From contig NZ_BMHT01000007.1 in the NCBI RefSeq assembly GCF_014641455.1, positions 62,001 to 126,000 on the forward strand: a stretch of 64,000 bases of DNA, read 5' to 3'. Shown here one piece after another: positions 37,816 through 46,842 of this stretch. Origin of the DNA: Hymenobacter cavernae (lineage in GTDB: Bacteria > Bacteroidota > Bacteroidia > Cytophagales > Hymenobacteraceae). A program made the position numbers and the translations under genes. The notes under the pieces were generated by a model. That model saw only the letters and a program-made list of their open reading frames with translations, was not told the DNA's origin and did no database searches. The stretch's first letter is position 1. The number at the start of each line of letters is the position of its first letter.

Positions 37816-38478
37816 ATGAGAAAATATGTCGCGGAGGCGCTGGGTACGTTTGCCATTATATTTTGCGGAACAGGGGCTATCATCATCAACCAGGAAAGCC
37901 ACGGTGCCATCACGCACGTGGGCATTGCCATCACCTTCGGCCTGATCGTCACGTCCATGATCTACGCGCTGGGTACAATTTCAGGGGCGCACTTCAACCC
38001 GGCCGTGTCGATTGCTTTTGCCGTGGCGCGGAAGTTTCCGGCCGGGCAGCTGCTGCCGTACATCGGTAGCCAGCTGGTGGGTGCCCTGATTGCCAGTGCC
38101 ACGATACGCTATCTGTTTCCGGCCAACGAACTGCTGGGTGCAACGCTGCCGGCGGGCTCCGAAGCGCAATCCTTCGTGCTGGAATTCATCCTGACGTATC
38201 TGCTGGTGCTGGTCATCATGAACGTGGCGCACGGCTCGAAGGAGCAGGGCTTGTTTGCGGGGCTGGCAATCGGGGCGGTGGTGCTTCTGGAAGCCATGTT
38301 TGCCGGGCCGATCTGCGGCGCTTCCATGAACCCGGCGCGCTCTTTTTCGCCGGCTGTAGTGTCGGGCCACCTGGAGCATCTGTGGCTCTATTTGGTGGCG
38401 CCTACAGTCGGGGCAATGGGTGCTATTTTTACGTGGCAGTATCTCACCAGGTGCGTGCCCGCGCCCGACGTTGCCTGA
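37816..38478 (+). CDS. Aquaporin / glycerol facilitator (MIP family)
   Basis: A 220-residue channel, starting at the ATG at 37816 (MRKYVAEALGTF), because the MIP fold begins there; the open frame extends further upstream without homology. Six hydrophobic helices are present, with both NPA boxes, HFNPAVS and SMNPARS. The R after the second NPA is the selectivity-filter arginine. The residues around the filter are of the water-channel type, but glycerol or other solute transport is not excluded. Stand-alone gene. Confidence 0.94.
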   Translation: MRKYVAEALGTFAIIFCGTGAIIINQESHGAITHVGIAITFGLIVTSMIYALGTISGAHFNPAVSIAFAVARKFPAGQLLPYIGSQLVGALIASATIRYLFPANELLGATLPAGSEAQSFVLEFILTYLLVLVIMNVAHGSKEQGLFAGLAIGAVVLLEAMFAGPICGASMNPARSFSPAVVSGHLEHLWLYLVAPTVGAMGAIFTWQYLTRCVPAPDVA

Positions 38479-38629
38479 AGGTAGCCTTCCAAGCTAGGTT
38501 CAGGCCTGGGCCTAGGTTCTCGGGCAAGCTGCCCGAATGCTCCGGCTTATTTCCCGCGGCATTTTCCGGAAAACTCCGTAGCATTGCTTAGCTGGCCCCG
38601 TAGTCGGCTTCTCCTATCATTCTGCCAGC

Positions 38630-40033
38630 ATGGCCGTTCCTACTTCTTCCTCTTCTGCCACCACGGCCACCCCCGCTACCACGCGCAGCTACGTGCTGCC
38701 CATGGCGGCCATGACGTCCTTGTTCTTCCTCTTCGGAGCCGTCACGAACTTCAACGGGGTGCTGATGCCCTACCTCAAAGATGTGTGCCAGCTGACTGAT
38801 TTTCAGTCTTCTCTGGTTCCGTTTGCTTTTTTTATCGCCTATTTTCTGATGTCGTTGCCGGCGGGCTGGGTTATCCGGCAGCTAGGTTATCAGCGCGGTA
38901 TTGTGGTGGGGTTGCTGGTGATGGCAGCGGGCGCGCTGCTCTTTATTCCGGCGGCCAACTCGCGCACGTTTGTGCTGTTTCTGATCGGCCTGGGAGTGCT
39001 GGGGGCCGGCGTGACGCTGTTGCAAGTCGCGGCCAATCCGTACGTTTCGGTGCTCGGGCCAGCGCGGCGCGCGGCTAGTCGGGTGAGTATTGTGGGGGTG
39101 GCCAACAACCTAGGTGGCACCTTGTCGCCGCTGATTGGCGGATTATTGCTCTTCGGTAGTGCGGCGGCGCTGCAAACGCGTCTGGCGGCGCTTTCCGCCG
39201 AGCAGCGCCTCACCGAAGAAGCCGCTTTGGTGAAATCGCCCTACCTAGGTCTGGCTATTTTTCTGGTGCTGTTAGGTGGGGTTTTCTGGCTTCTGCGCCT
39301 GCCCGAAATCGAGAGTATTCCGGTTGATGAAACCGAAGAAGCCGTTCCTGCCGCCCTGGCCGGCCGCCGTTCCGCCCTCGATTTTCGGCATCTGGTGCTC
39401 GGCATTGGGGCAATATTCCTGTACGTGGGCGTGGAAGTGGGCCTGGGTGATTTCCTGATTCGCTACGGAGAAGCCCAGAATATCACCCAATTAAGCGGCT
39501 TCACGCAGACCTTGGTGCGCGGGCTGAACGCCGTTACGAACTACGGCTTGCTGCTCATCGGGCAAACGCCTCTGCCGGTTAACACGGCTGGCGGCTTCAC
39601 CAAAGCAATCGGGGCCATTCTCGTGTCGTCTTACTGGTTCGGCTCCATGATTGGCCGCATCGTGGGCATTCCGCTGCTGCGCCGCTTCGACGACCGGCGC
39701 ATGCTGATAGGCGTTTGCGCGGCGGGCACGGCCCTGGTGCTGGCGTCGGTGCTGACGCATGGCGAGTCGGCCTTGTGGCTGGTGGTGCTCTGCGGCCTGT
39801 GCAATTCTATTATGTGGCCCGTTATTTTCCCGCTGGCAATCAAGGGCCTAGGTGTCTTTACCAAGCAAGGTTCCTCGTACCTAATCATGGCCATCGTGGG
39901 CGGGGCCATCATTCCGCTGCTGATGGGCTGGGTGGCTACCAACGGCGGCGGCTTGCGCGTGGCGTTCATTCTGCCGGCGCTGTGCTATGCGTATCTGTTG
40001 TACTACGCGGTGAGCGGCTACCGGGTGCGGTAA
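38630..40033 (+). CDS. Sugar MFS transporter, FHS family (FucP/GluP-like)
   Basis: A 467-residue 12-TM symporter. The segments MTSLFFLFGAVTNFNGVLMP, YLKDVCQLTDFQSSLVPFAF and QVAANPYVSVLGP are typical of the fucose/glucose/galactose:H+ symporter family. The loop AGWVIRQLGYQRGIV is the conserved MFS motif-A region. Which hexose it takes up cannot be decided. It is 150 bp downstream of the aquaporin gene on the same strand and followed by a long inverted repeat. Confidence 0.92.
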   Translation: MAVPTSSSSATTATPATTRSYVLPMAAMTSLFFLFGAVTNFNGVLMPYLKDVCQLTDFQSSLVPFAFFIAYFLMSLPAGWVIRQLGYQRGIVVGLLVMAAGALLFIPAANSRTFVLFLIGLGVLGAGVTLLQVAANPYVSVLGPARRAASRVSIVGVANNLGGTLSPLIGGLLLFGSAAALQTRLAALSAEQRLTEEAALVKSPYLGLAIFLVLLGGVFWLLRLPEIESIPVDETEEAVPAALAGRRSALDFRHLVLGIGAIFLYVGVEVGLGDFLIRYGEAQNITQLSGFTQTLVRGLNAVTNYGLLLIGQTPLPVNTAGGFTKAIGAILVSSYWFGSMIGRIVGIPLLRRFDDRRMLIGVCAAGTALVLASVLTHGESALWLVVLCGLCNSIMWPVIFPLAIKGLGVFTKQGSSYLIMAIVGGAIIPLLMGWVATNGGGLRVAFILPALCYAYLLYYAVSGYRVR

Positions 40034-40037
40034 GCAT

Positions 40038-40130
40038 GTAGCGCGAAGCTCTGCTTCGCGTATCGTTGCTGATGTTGGCTACAAACAACGTCCATTGTTC
40101 AACGATAAGCGAAGCAGAGCTTCGCGCTAC
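40038..40130. repeat. Long inverted repeat between MFS gene and murB
   Basis: Arms beginning GTAGCGCGAAGCTCTGC and the complementary GCAGAGCTTCGCGCTAC, about 31 bp each with one mismatch, separated by about 30 bp. It ends five bases before the murB -7 box. It probably terminates the MFS transcript and may belong to another dispersed family. Confidence 0.75.
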
Positions 40131-40134
40131 GGCT

Positions 40135-40142
40135 TACCTTTG
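40135..40142 (+). promoter_or_regulatory. -7 promoter box TACCTTTG for murB
   Basis: An exact TAnnTTTG match that ends four bases before the ATG at 40147. With normal spacing the transcript would begin at the start codon. It abuts the inverted repeat on its left. Confidence 0.5.
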
Positions 40143-40146
40143 CGTC

Positions 40147-41181
40147 ATGTCTACCGCACCCGGCCTCGAATCCAACGTTTCCCTTCGTCCTTATAACACC
40201 TTCGGCATTGACGCCAAAGCGCGCCTTTTTGCCCGCTTCACCAGCGTCGATGAGCTGCGGACTTTGCTGGCCCTGCCCGAAGTGCAGCAAGCCGAAAAGC
40301 TCATCCTGGGTGGTGGTAGCAACCTGCTCTTTACCAAGGATTTTGATGGCGTTGTACTAAAAAACGAGATTCGGGAGCTGGAAGTAATCGGACACGATGA
40401 TGCCAGCAACACGGCGCTGGTGCGCGCCGGAGCGGGCGAGTCGTGGCACGCGCTGGTGGAGTACACGCTCCGCCAGGACCTGAGCGGTGTCGAAAACCTG
40501 TCCCTGATACCCGGCACAGTAGGCGCGGCCCCGCTCCAGAACATCGGCGCCTACGGGGCGGAGCTGCAAGACACTTTCGACCACCTCGAAGCCGTGGAAA
40601 TCAGCACGGGGCACCTGCGCACGTTCACGCGGGTTGAGTGCGGATTTGGCTACCGCGAAAGTGTGTTTAAAGGCCCACTCAAAAACCAGTACATCGTGAC
40701 GGCCGTGGTGCTGCGCCTGCGCCGGCAGCACCAGCTTAATGTCAGCTACGGCGCCATCCGCACCACCCTGGAGGAGATGGGTTTGGAGGGCGACCCCACG
40801 CCCGCCAACGTGAGCGAGGCCGTGATGCGTATCCGGCGCAGCAAGCTGCCTGACCCGGCCGAAATCGGCAACGCTGGCAGCTTCTTCAAAAACCCCGAAC
40901 TCTCCCAGGCCAAGTACGACGCTCTGAAAGCCGAGTACCCCGACCTGCCCGGCTACCCCGTACCCGGCGGCGTGAAGGTGCCTGCGGCCTGGCTGATCGA
41001 GCAAAGCGGCTGGAAAGGCCACCGGCGCGGTGCCCACGGCGTCCACGACCGGCAGGCGCTGGTGCTGGTAAACCACGGCGGCGCGCAAGGTGCCGACATC
41101 CAGAACCTAGCTCAGGAAATCATTGCTTCCGTCCGCGAGAAGTTCGGCGTGGAGCTGCACCCCGAGGTGAACATTATGTAG
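40147..41181 (+). CDS. murB: UDP-N-acetylmuramate dehydrogenase MurB
   Basis: A 344-residue FAD enzyme, the usual size of type I MurB, reducing UDP-GlcNAc-enolpyruvate to UDP-MurNAc in peptidoglycan synthesis. The FAD-binding half has LILGGGSNLLF and IPGTVGAAPLQNIGAYGAEL; the active-site Tyr/Arg segment is GYRESVFK and the catalytic serine lies in NAGSFFKNP. The ATG at 40147 (MSTAPGLESNV) is chosen over an upstream frame extension that lies in the inverted repeat. Confidence 0.97.
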   Translation: MSTAPGLESNVSLRPYNTFGIDAKARLFARFTSVDELRTLLALPEVQQAEKLILGGGSNLLFTKDFDGVVLKNEIRELEVIGHDDASNTALVRAGAGESWHALVEYTLRQDLSGVENLSLIPGTVGAAPLQNIGAYGAELQDTFDHLEAVEISTGHLRTFTRVECGFGYRESVFKGPLKNQYIVTAVVLRLRRQHQLNVSYGAIRTTLEEMGLEGDPTPANVSEAVMRIRRSKLPDPAEIGNAGSFFKNPELSQAKYDALKAEYPDLPGYPVPGGVKVPAAWLIEQSGWKGHRRGAHGVHDRQALVLVNHGGAQGADIQNLAQEIIASVREKFGVELHPEVNIM

Positions 41182-41468
41182 AGCAAGGGCTGCCCAGGCG
41201 CCGAGGTAGCGTTACGCAGAAGCCACTAAGCTTTGCCCGATGGCTGGCTGCTAAGCGCTTATCAACCTAGGTATCATTCCCCTACGGATTGTGCTGATTG
41301 CCACCAAGAAGCAAGGGCTGGCTTGACACGATTTTCAACGATTCATGAGCCCGGCCGCTGGCGTACAGCTAGGTTGTCGCTCGTTCATGCGCCTGCCGAA
41401 AGAAGCAAAACGCTTCTGCAGCCCGTAATTTGGTGCCACCTTTGGGGTCCATTTCTCAAGCGCAGCAC
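41182..41468. other. Short intergenic region, no gene seen
   Basis: 287 bp between murB and helD without a supported frame. It contains AACCTAGGTA (41264-41273) and a second CTAGGT half-site. No promoter consensus was clear. Confidence 0.4.
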
Positions 41469-43517
41469 GTGATAAACGCAACCGAACAAGAAGAGCGAGC
41501 CTACCTGGAAGAGGTTAAGGAGAAACTGACGCTGGCCATCAAACGGGTTGATGACGCCGTCAGGCAGTTTTCCGACGAGCTCCGGCAGAAAAAGGAGTAC
41601 ATCCACGAGCACCAATCCGGCATGGACGAAGCCGATATGGTCGCGGCCGGCCAGTCGATCAACCGTATGGCCTTCACGGGCGAAGCGGCCGTGGCCCGAA
41701 AACGCAAACTCTTCAAGCTGGCACAGTCCCCGTATTTCGGCCGCATCGACTTCGTCACTCCAAATCAGGTCAGCACGCCCGTGTACATCGGCGTGCACTC
41801 TTTCCTAGACGAAGGACAGCGCCGGAACCTGATCTATGATTGGCGCGCTCCTATCTCCTCCCTGTTCTACGATTTCGAGCTGGGCGAAGCCTCCTACAGC
41901 ACCCCGTCGGGCAACGTTCGGGGCCGCATTGAGCTGAAACGGCAGTACAAGATCCGCGATGGTCGTCTGGAGTTCCTGCTCGACAGCGACGTGAACATTC
42001 ACGACGACGTGCTGCAACGCGAGCTTGCGAAGTCTTCCGACGACAAGATGAAGAACATTGTCGCCACCATCCAACGCGACCAGAATGCCGTGATCCGCAA
42101 CGAGGATGCTTCGGTGATGGTCATTCAGGGCGTGGCCGGCTCGGGCAAAACCTCAATTGCTCTGCACCGCATTGCGTTCCTGCTCTACCGCTTCCGGGAG
42201 ACTATCGCGGCTAAAGATGTTCTGATTATTTCGCCCAACAAAGTCTTCGCCGACTACATCTCGAACGTCTTGCCCGAGCTAGGGGAAGAGCACATTCCCG
42301 AGCTAGGTATGGAGGAGTTGGCCGCCGACTTGCTCGGCAATCCCTACACGTTCCAGACCTTCTTCGAGCAGGTGTCCGCGTTGCTGGAAAAGCCAGACCT
42401 AGGTTTTATCGAGCGCATCCAGTTCAAATCCTCGTTTGAGTTCTTGAGCAAGCTGAACCAGTATCTGCTGCATGTTGAGAATAATTACTTCGCTGTCAAG
42501 GAGTTGCGGGTCGGACGCACCGTTGTGCCGGTTGCCCTTCTTCAACAGAAGTTCCGGACCTACCACCGGGTGCCGCTTCTGAAACGCTTCGCATTGGTAG
42601 CTAATGACGTAAGAGCCTACGTGCGGGACGCTGCCGGTCGCAAGCTGACCGGGCAGGAGAAAGCCACAATCGGGGAAGCCATTCCGCGTATGTTCCGGTT
42701 TAATAATGCACTGGACTTTTACCGGGATTTTTACCGCTGGATCGGCCGGCCCGAGCTGCTGAAGCTCGACCACCGCCTGCACCTAGAGTACGCGGACGTA
42801 TTTGCCTTGCTTTACCTGCGGCTGCGGCTGGAAGGTCTCACCACCTACGAGCAGGTTAAGCACCTGCTCGTAGACGAGATGCAGGATTACACCCCGGTGC
42901 AGTACGCCGTCTTGTCGCGCCTGTTTTCGTGCCGAAAGACGATTCTGGGCGACGTTAACCAGACGGTGAACCCCTACAGCGCTTCCTCGGCCGAAACTAT
43001 CGAGCGCGTCTTCCCGCAGGCCGATGTAGTCAAGCTCTACCGCAGCTACCGCTCGACCGTCGAGATTACAGGTTTCGCCCAGCGCATCACCCCCAACCCT
43101 GACATCATCCCGCTGGAACGGCACGGGCGGGAGCCCGCCATCGTACGGTGCAATAATAAAGACGAGGAGTTAGGAGCAATCCAGCAGCTGCTCACGGCCT
43201 TCAACAGCTCCGGCTATCATTCCCTGGGCATCATCTGCAAAACCCAGCGGCAAGCTGATGCTATGTATCAGGCGCTTCAGGCACCCGGTGTGCAGCTGCT
43301 CACGGCCGAGTCCACGACCTTCAAGGAAGGGGTCGTCATTACGACGGCTCATTTGGCAAAGGGGCTGGAATTCGACGAGGTGTTGGTGCCCTTTGCTTCC
43401 GCCCGAAATTACCAAACGGAAGTCGACAAGCGGATGCTGTATGTTGCCTGCACCCGCGCCATGCACCAGCTCACCCTGACGTATGCAGGTGAGCTGACGT
43501 CCTTCCTGGTGGCCTGA
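41469..43517 (+). CDS. HelD-like UvrD/Rep-family helicase, RNA polymerase recycling factor
   Basis: A 682-residue protein starting most likely at the GTG at 41469 (then INATEQEERAYLEE); the frame continues upstream through weak starts with no family similarity. An N-terminal antiparallel coiled coil (EEVKEKLTLAIKRVDDAVRQ, about 1-70) is followed by SF1 helicase motifs: Walker A GVAGSGKTSIALHRI, motif II VDEMQDYTPVQY and motif VI VACTRAMHQLTLTY. This layout fits HelD, which removes stalled or inactive RNA polymerase using ATP. The distinction from other UvrD-like proteins rests on the coiled coil and the YFGRIDF segment. Stand-alone gene. Confidence 0.88.
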   Translation: MINATEQEERAYLEEVKEKLTLAIKRVDDAVRQFSDELRQKKEYIHEHQSGMDEADMVAAGQSINRMAFTGEAAVARKRKLFKLAQSPYFGRIDFVTPNQVSTPVYIGVHSFLDEGQRRNLIYDWRAPISSLFYDFELGEASYSTPSGNVRGRIELKRQYKIRDGRLEFLLDSDVNIHDDVLQRELAKSSDDKMKNIVATIQRDQNAVIRNEDASVMVIQGVAGSGKTSIALHRIAFLLYRFRETIAAKDVLIISPNKVFADYISNVLPELGEEHIPELGMEELAADLLGNPYTFQTFFEQVSALLEKPDLGFIERIQFKSSFEFLSKLNQYLLHVENNYFAVKELRVGRTVVPVALLQQKFRTYHRVPLLKRFALVANDVRAYVRDAAGRKLTGQEKATIGEAIPRMFRFNNALDFYRDFYRWIGRPELLKLDHRLHLEYADVFALLYLRLRLEGLTTYEQVKHLLVDEMQDYTPVQYAVLSRLFSCRKTILGDVNQTVNPYSASSAETIERVFPQADVVKLYRSYRSTVEITGFAQRITPNPDIIPLERHGREPAIVRCNNKDEELGAIQQLLTAFNSSGYHSLGIICKTQRQADAMYQALQAPGVQLLTAESTTFKEGVVITTAHLAKGLEFDEVLVPFASARNYQTEVDKRMLYVACTRAMHQLTLTYAGELTSFLVA

Positions 43518-43790
43518 AGTGTGTTGGCTCTCACCTTCTAAGTGGCATATTTAGTCAGTCAGGCATTGAAGCACACAACGCAGGTTTTTGCGGGAGTAAT
43601 AAATAAGCCCAACGCTTTCCAGCTAGCTTTGCCGAAAGGTGGATGCAACCGCCACTTATTTTACCACTGCCATTCTCTCATGCTGCTCGCAGAGTTGATA
43701 GAAAAACGCTGTTGTTGCTGTGCAACTACCTAGCCTACTGAAGCCAGCTACCGGCCGCCTGCTTTTTTTATCCGCTTTTCCTTCGTTTGC
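43518..43790. other. Intergenic region, no supported gene
   Basis: A 273-bp gap. A 63-codon frame at 43542-43733 has no domain or secretion features and is not called. Directly before the next ATG lies TTCGTTTG, one mismatch from the -7 box TAnnTTTG. Confidence 0.4.
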
Positions 43791-45098
43791 ATGACTTCTA
43801 CTTCCAGAGGCGCGTCGCAACCCAACTTGGTGCGCGGTATTCGGCGCTGGGATTTTGTAGCGCTTATCATCAATATCACCATTGGCGCCGGTATTTTGGG
43901 GCTGCCGGCCAAAATCTACGCGCTGGTCGGCGACTATAGCCTGGTGGCATACGTAGTCAGCGCAGCCATTGTGGCGCTCATTATCCTGTGCTTTGCCGAG
44001 GTCAGCAGCCGGTTTAGCGAGGCCGGCGGGCCTTACTTGTACGCGCGCGAAGCGTTTGGGCCGCTCGTAGGGTTTGAAGTAGGCTGGCTGCTCTGGATTT
44101 CGCGCCTGGCTAGCTTTGCCGCCCTCTGCAACCTGTTTGTCGATTATGCCGCCTACTTCTGGCCGGCAGTGGGCGCAGGCACCGGCCGCACCATCCTGAT
44201 GACGGGGCTGATTGTTAGCCTCACGCTCCTGAACTGGGTGGGCGTTCGTACGGCTTCGCTGGTAAATAATTTGTTTACCATCAGCAAGTTGCTGCTGTTA
44301 GTATTGTTCGTGGCAGTAGGCTTGTTTTTCGTGAACTGGAAAGTCTTCTCCTTTGCCACGCTGCCAACGTACCCTAGCTTTTCCGGCGCCGTTTTGCTGC
44401 TCATCTTTACCTTCTCTGGGTTTGACGTAGCTGCTATTCCGGCCGCTGAGATTCAGCAGCCGCAGCGCAACGTGCCTTTTGCGTTGTTCACGGCTATTGC
44501 CACGGTGGCGGTGCTGTTCTTGCTGGTGCAGGTGGTGTGCATCGGCACGCTCCCGAACCTAGGTGCTTCCGAGCGCCCGCTAGCCAGTGCCTCGCAGCAA
44601 TTTTTAGGGGCAGGCGGCGCAGCCGTCGTGTCTGCCGCTGCCATGCTGACGGCCCTGGGCACCCTCAATGCGCTCATGCTGACGGGACCTAGGTTGCTGT
44701 TTGCCCTGGCCGAGCAGAAGCAGATTCCGGCCATTTTCGGTGCCACGCACCCACGTTTTCGCACGCCCTACGTGGCCTTGCTGGTGTCGGCAGTGTTGAA
44801 GCTAGCTTTGGCAATTTCAGGCACGTTTATCTACGCTCTCACGCTCTCTACCATCATTCGCCTCACCTATTTTGCGCTTACCTGCGCGGCCCTGCCGGTG
44901 CTGCGCCGCCGCTTTCCGACTCAACCCGCACCCTTTCAGGTGGTAGGCGGCACCGTAATAGCGGCCGGATGCGTAGGTCTGTGTTTGTGGCTTTTGCTGA
45001 GCAGCACCGGCACCGAAGCCCGCGATGTGGCCCTGATGGCGGTTGTCGGGCTCGGGGTGTATTTCGTAGCCAATCAACGAAAGCCCGCCCGACTGTGA
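43791..45098 (+). CDS. APC-family amino-acid permease
   Basis: A 435-residue membrane protein with about 12 helices. The broken first helix has IINITIGAGILGLPAKIYAL, the APC substrate/Na+-site signature, and TM3 region contains EAGGPYLYAREAFGP. TM6 has IFTFSGFDVAAIPAAE. It likely imports an amino acid or exchanges one for a related amine; the substrate cannot be predicted. A monooxygenase gene follows 60 bp downstream on the same strand, possibly co-transcribed. Confidence 0.92.
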   Translation: MTSTSRGASQPNLVRGIRRWDFVALIINITIGAGILGLPAKIYALVGDYSLVAYVVSAAIVALIILCFAEVSSRFSEAGGPYLYAREAFGPLVGFEVGWLLWISRLASFAALCNLFVDYAAYFWPAVGAGTGRTILMTGLIVSLTLLNWVGVRTASLVNNLFTISKLLLLVLFVAVGLFFVNWKVFSFATLPTYPSFSGAVLLLIFTFSGFDVAAIPAAEIQQPQRNVPFALFTAIATVAVLFLLVQVVCIGTLPNLGASERPLASASQQFLGAGGAAVVSAAAMLTALGTLNALMLTGPRLLFALAEQKQIPAIFGATHPRFRTPYVALLVSAVLKLALAISGTFIYALTLSTIIRLTYFALTCAALPVLRRRFPTQPAPFQVVGGTVIAAGCVGLCLWLLLSSTGTEARDVALMAVVGLGVYFVANQRKPARL

Positions 45099-45158
45099 CC
45101 TAGCTTTCAGCTCTTTACGAGCCGCTTCAAACGTTGTATTCCTGTTTCTTTCTGAGTG

Positions 45159-46328
45159 ATGTCTCTTTCTTCTCCAATTTCATCTGTTGCCATTCGCACG
45201 CCGCAACGGGTGGCGGAAATCTCCTGGTTTGATGACCTGTGCGGCGGCGACACCCAGTATCTGAGCGTGCTTGATGGAGCGTACCGCAGCTCATGGGCGC
45301 ACTGTCGGGACATTACGCTCTCGGCGGAGCGGCTAGGTTACTCCAATATTCTGCTGCCGACTTCCTACACGGTGGGGCAGGATGTAATGACGTTTGCCGC
45401 CGGCATTGCGCCCCAAACGTCGCGTATCAACCTGCTCACGGCCATCCGCACCGGCGAAATTCATCCGCCTATGCTGGCCCGTGCTCTCGCTTCGCTCGAC
45501 CATATGCTGGAAGGTCGGCTTACCATTAACATCATCAACTCCGATTTGCCAGGCCTGCGCGAAGTGCCCGAGCTGCGTTACCAACGTTGCGCCGAAACCA
45601 TCGAGATTCTGCGCCAGGCCTGGACGCAGGAGCGCATCGTGCACAAAGGCGAGCTATACCAGTTCGACATGCCGTCGGACCCGGCCAAGCCGTATCAGCA
45701 GAATGGTGGTCCGCTGCTGTACTTCGGTGGCACGTCGGAAGGCGCACGGGAGGTGTGCGCCCAGTACTGCGACATGTTCCTGATGTGGCCCGAAACCGAG
45801 GAAATGCTCTACGAGACGATGCAGGACCTGAGTGCCCGCGCCGCCCGCCACGGCCGCCAGATTGATTTCGGTCTGCGAATCCACGTCATCGTGCGCGAAA
45901 CCGAGTCGGAAGCCCGTGCCTACGCCCGCAAGCTCATGTCGAAGTTTGACCCGGTAAAAGGTGCCGAAATCAAGAGCCGGGCGCAGGATTCGTGGTCGTT
46001 GGGCGTGCACCGGCAGAACCAGTTGCGCGAATATGCTGATAATGAAGGCTTCGTGGAGCCGCTGCTCTGGACCGACATCGGGAAGGCGCGCTCCGGCGCG
46101 GGTGGCGCCCTGGTCGGCACACCCGACCAGATCGTGGAGAAGCTCAACCGCTACATGGACATGGGCTTCCGCGCCTTCATCTTCTCGGGCTACCCATTGC
46201 TCGATGAGGCCGACTACTTCGCCCGCTACGTGCTGCCGCGTCTACCCAACGTCTCGATGCCGCAGGTGCAGGGCCGCATTCCGCACGCAACGCCCGTGAC
46301 GCCGCTCACTACGGCGCCGCTGCGATAA
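45159..46328 (+). CDS. LLM-class flavin-dependent monooxygenase, SsuD-like
   Basis: A 389-residue luciferase-like TIM barrel, starting at the ATG at 45159 (MSLSSPISSV) next to an overlapping GTG. Features shared with alkanesulfonate monooxygenases are AERLGYSNILLPTSY, the HPPMLARALASLDHMLEGRL segment and GALVGTPDQIVEKLNRYMD near the C-terminus. Such enzymes use FMNH2 and O2 to release sulfite from sulfonates. No flavin reductase or sulfonate ABC transporter is nearby, so another organic substrate is possible. Shares a strand with the permease gene upstream; a terminator follows. Confidence 0.88.
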   Translation: MSLSSPISSVAIRTPQRVAEISWFDDLCGGDTQYLSVLDGAYRSSWAHCRDITLSAERLGYSNILLPTSYTVGQDVMTFAAGIAPQTSRINLLTAIRTGEIHPPMLARALASLDHMLEGRLTINIINSDLPGLREVPELRYQRCAETIEILRQAWTQERIVHKGELYQFDMPSDPAKPYQQNGGPLLYFGGTSEGAREVCAQYCDMFLMWPETEEMLYETMQDLSARAARHGRQIDFGLRIHVIVRETESEARAYARKLMSKFDPVKGAEIKSRAQDSWSLGVHRQNQLREYADNEGFVEPLLWTDIGKARSGAGGALVGTPDQIVEKLNRYMDMGFRAFIFSGYPLLDEADYFARYVLPRLPNVSMPQVQGRIPHATPVTPLTTAPLR

Positions 46329-46372
46329 CAGCCTGCGTTTCATCCCGAAACGAAATCCGTTTTTTAAAACCA

Positions 46373-46418
46373 AAAGCCAGCTTTTCGCCTCCAGTGCATC
46401 CGGCGAAAGGCTGGCTTT
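46373..46418 (+). terminator. Intrinsic terminator after the LLM monooxygenase
   Basis: Arms AAAGCCAGCTTTTCGCC (46373-46389) and GGCGAAAGGCTGGCTTT (46402-46418) pair with a single mismatch; a T-containing tail follows. It is 44 bp beyond the stop. Confidence 0.8.
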
Positions 46419-46540
46419 CTGAGTTCGAACAAGATTTTGCCAGCCGAAAACAAACAATACTGGTGGAGAAGGCGAAAACTACCTGTATTAATATTAGTTA
46501 ATATAAATATAGGCACGCATTTTGAAAGAGGGTATTTCAA

Positions 46541-46602
46541 GGCACTTCTCCAGGTGCCGTGGTATGGTAAGTAAAAGCCTCGGTTCTTTGGCCGGGGCTT
46601 TT
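46541..46602 (+). ncRNA. Candidate small structured RNA ending in a terminator
   Basis: A hairpin GGCAC-N8-GTGCC (46541-46558) is followed by a terminator-like stem AAAAGCCTCGG/CCGGGGCTTTT (46573-46602) with no coding gene upstream to which it belongs, because the monooxygenase already has its own terminator at 46373-46418. AT-rich sequence at 46480-46510 could hold a promoter, though no TAnnTTTG was found. A small RNA is plausible; a terminator for readthrough is the alternative. Confidence 0.35.
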
Positions 46603-46686
46603 CTGCGTACAGCCTAGCCGTCCAGTTCGTCAGAGCTGGGGCAGATAAGACGTCAAAATTGGCAGGGCTGTTTGCCCGCAATAAGC

Positions 46687-46842
46687 CTAACGGACGCGAC
46701 TAGGGGTAGGCTCCTGGGTGCGGGTGCGAGGATCGTGCTCCACGGTATTAGTTACGGGTTTTTCTTCGCTGGTGCGCGTGGTAGTGCAGGCTTGCACAGC
46801 AAGTGTAGTGAGCAAAGAGAGGAAAAGTAGACATTTGGACAT
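46687..46842 (-). CDS. Small lipoprotein (51 residues)
   Basis: An ATG at 46842 opens a 51-residue frame ending TAG at 46687. The N-terminus MSKCLLFLSLLTTLAVQAC is a lipoprotein signal with Cys19; the rest is short, polar, and rich in Thr, Arg and Pro (TTTRTSEEKPV, EHDPRTRTQEPTPSRVR). Such tiny lipoproteins are common in cytophagal genomes and have no known function. No homologue can be named. It is flanked by noncoding sequence and has no partner gene. Confidence 0.55.
   Translation of the reverse strand: MSKCLLFLSLLTTLAVQACTTTRTSEEKPVTNTVEHDPRTRTQEPTPSRVR

Noticed and set aside
43542..43733. 63-codon plus-strand frame after helD
   Set aside because: No family or secretion signal; Cys-rich end looks accidental.
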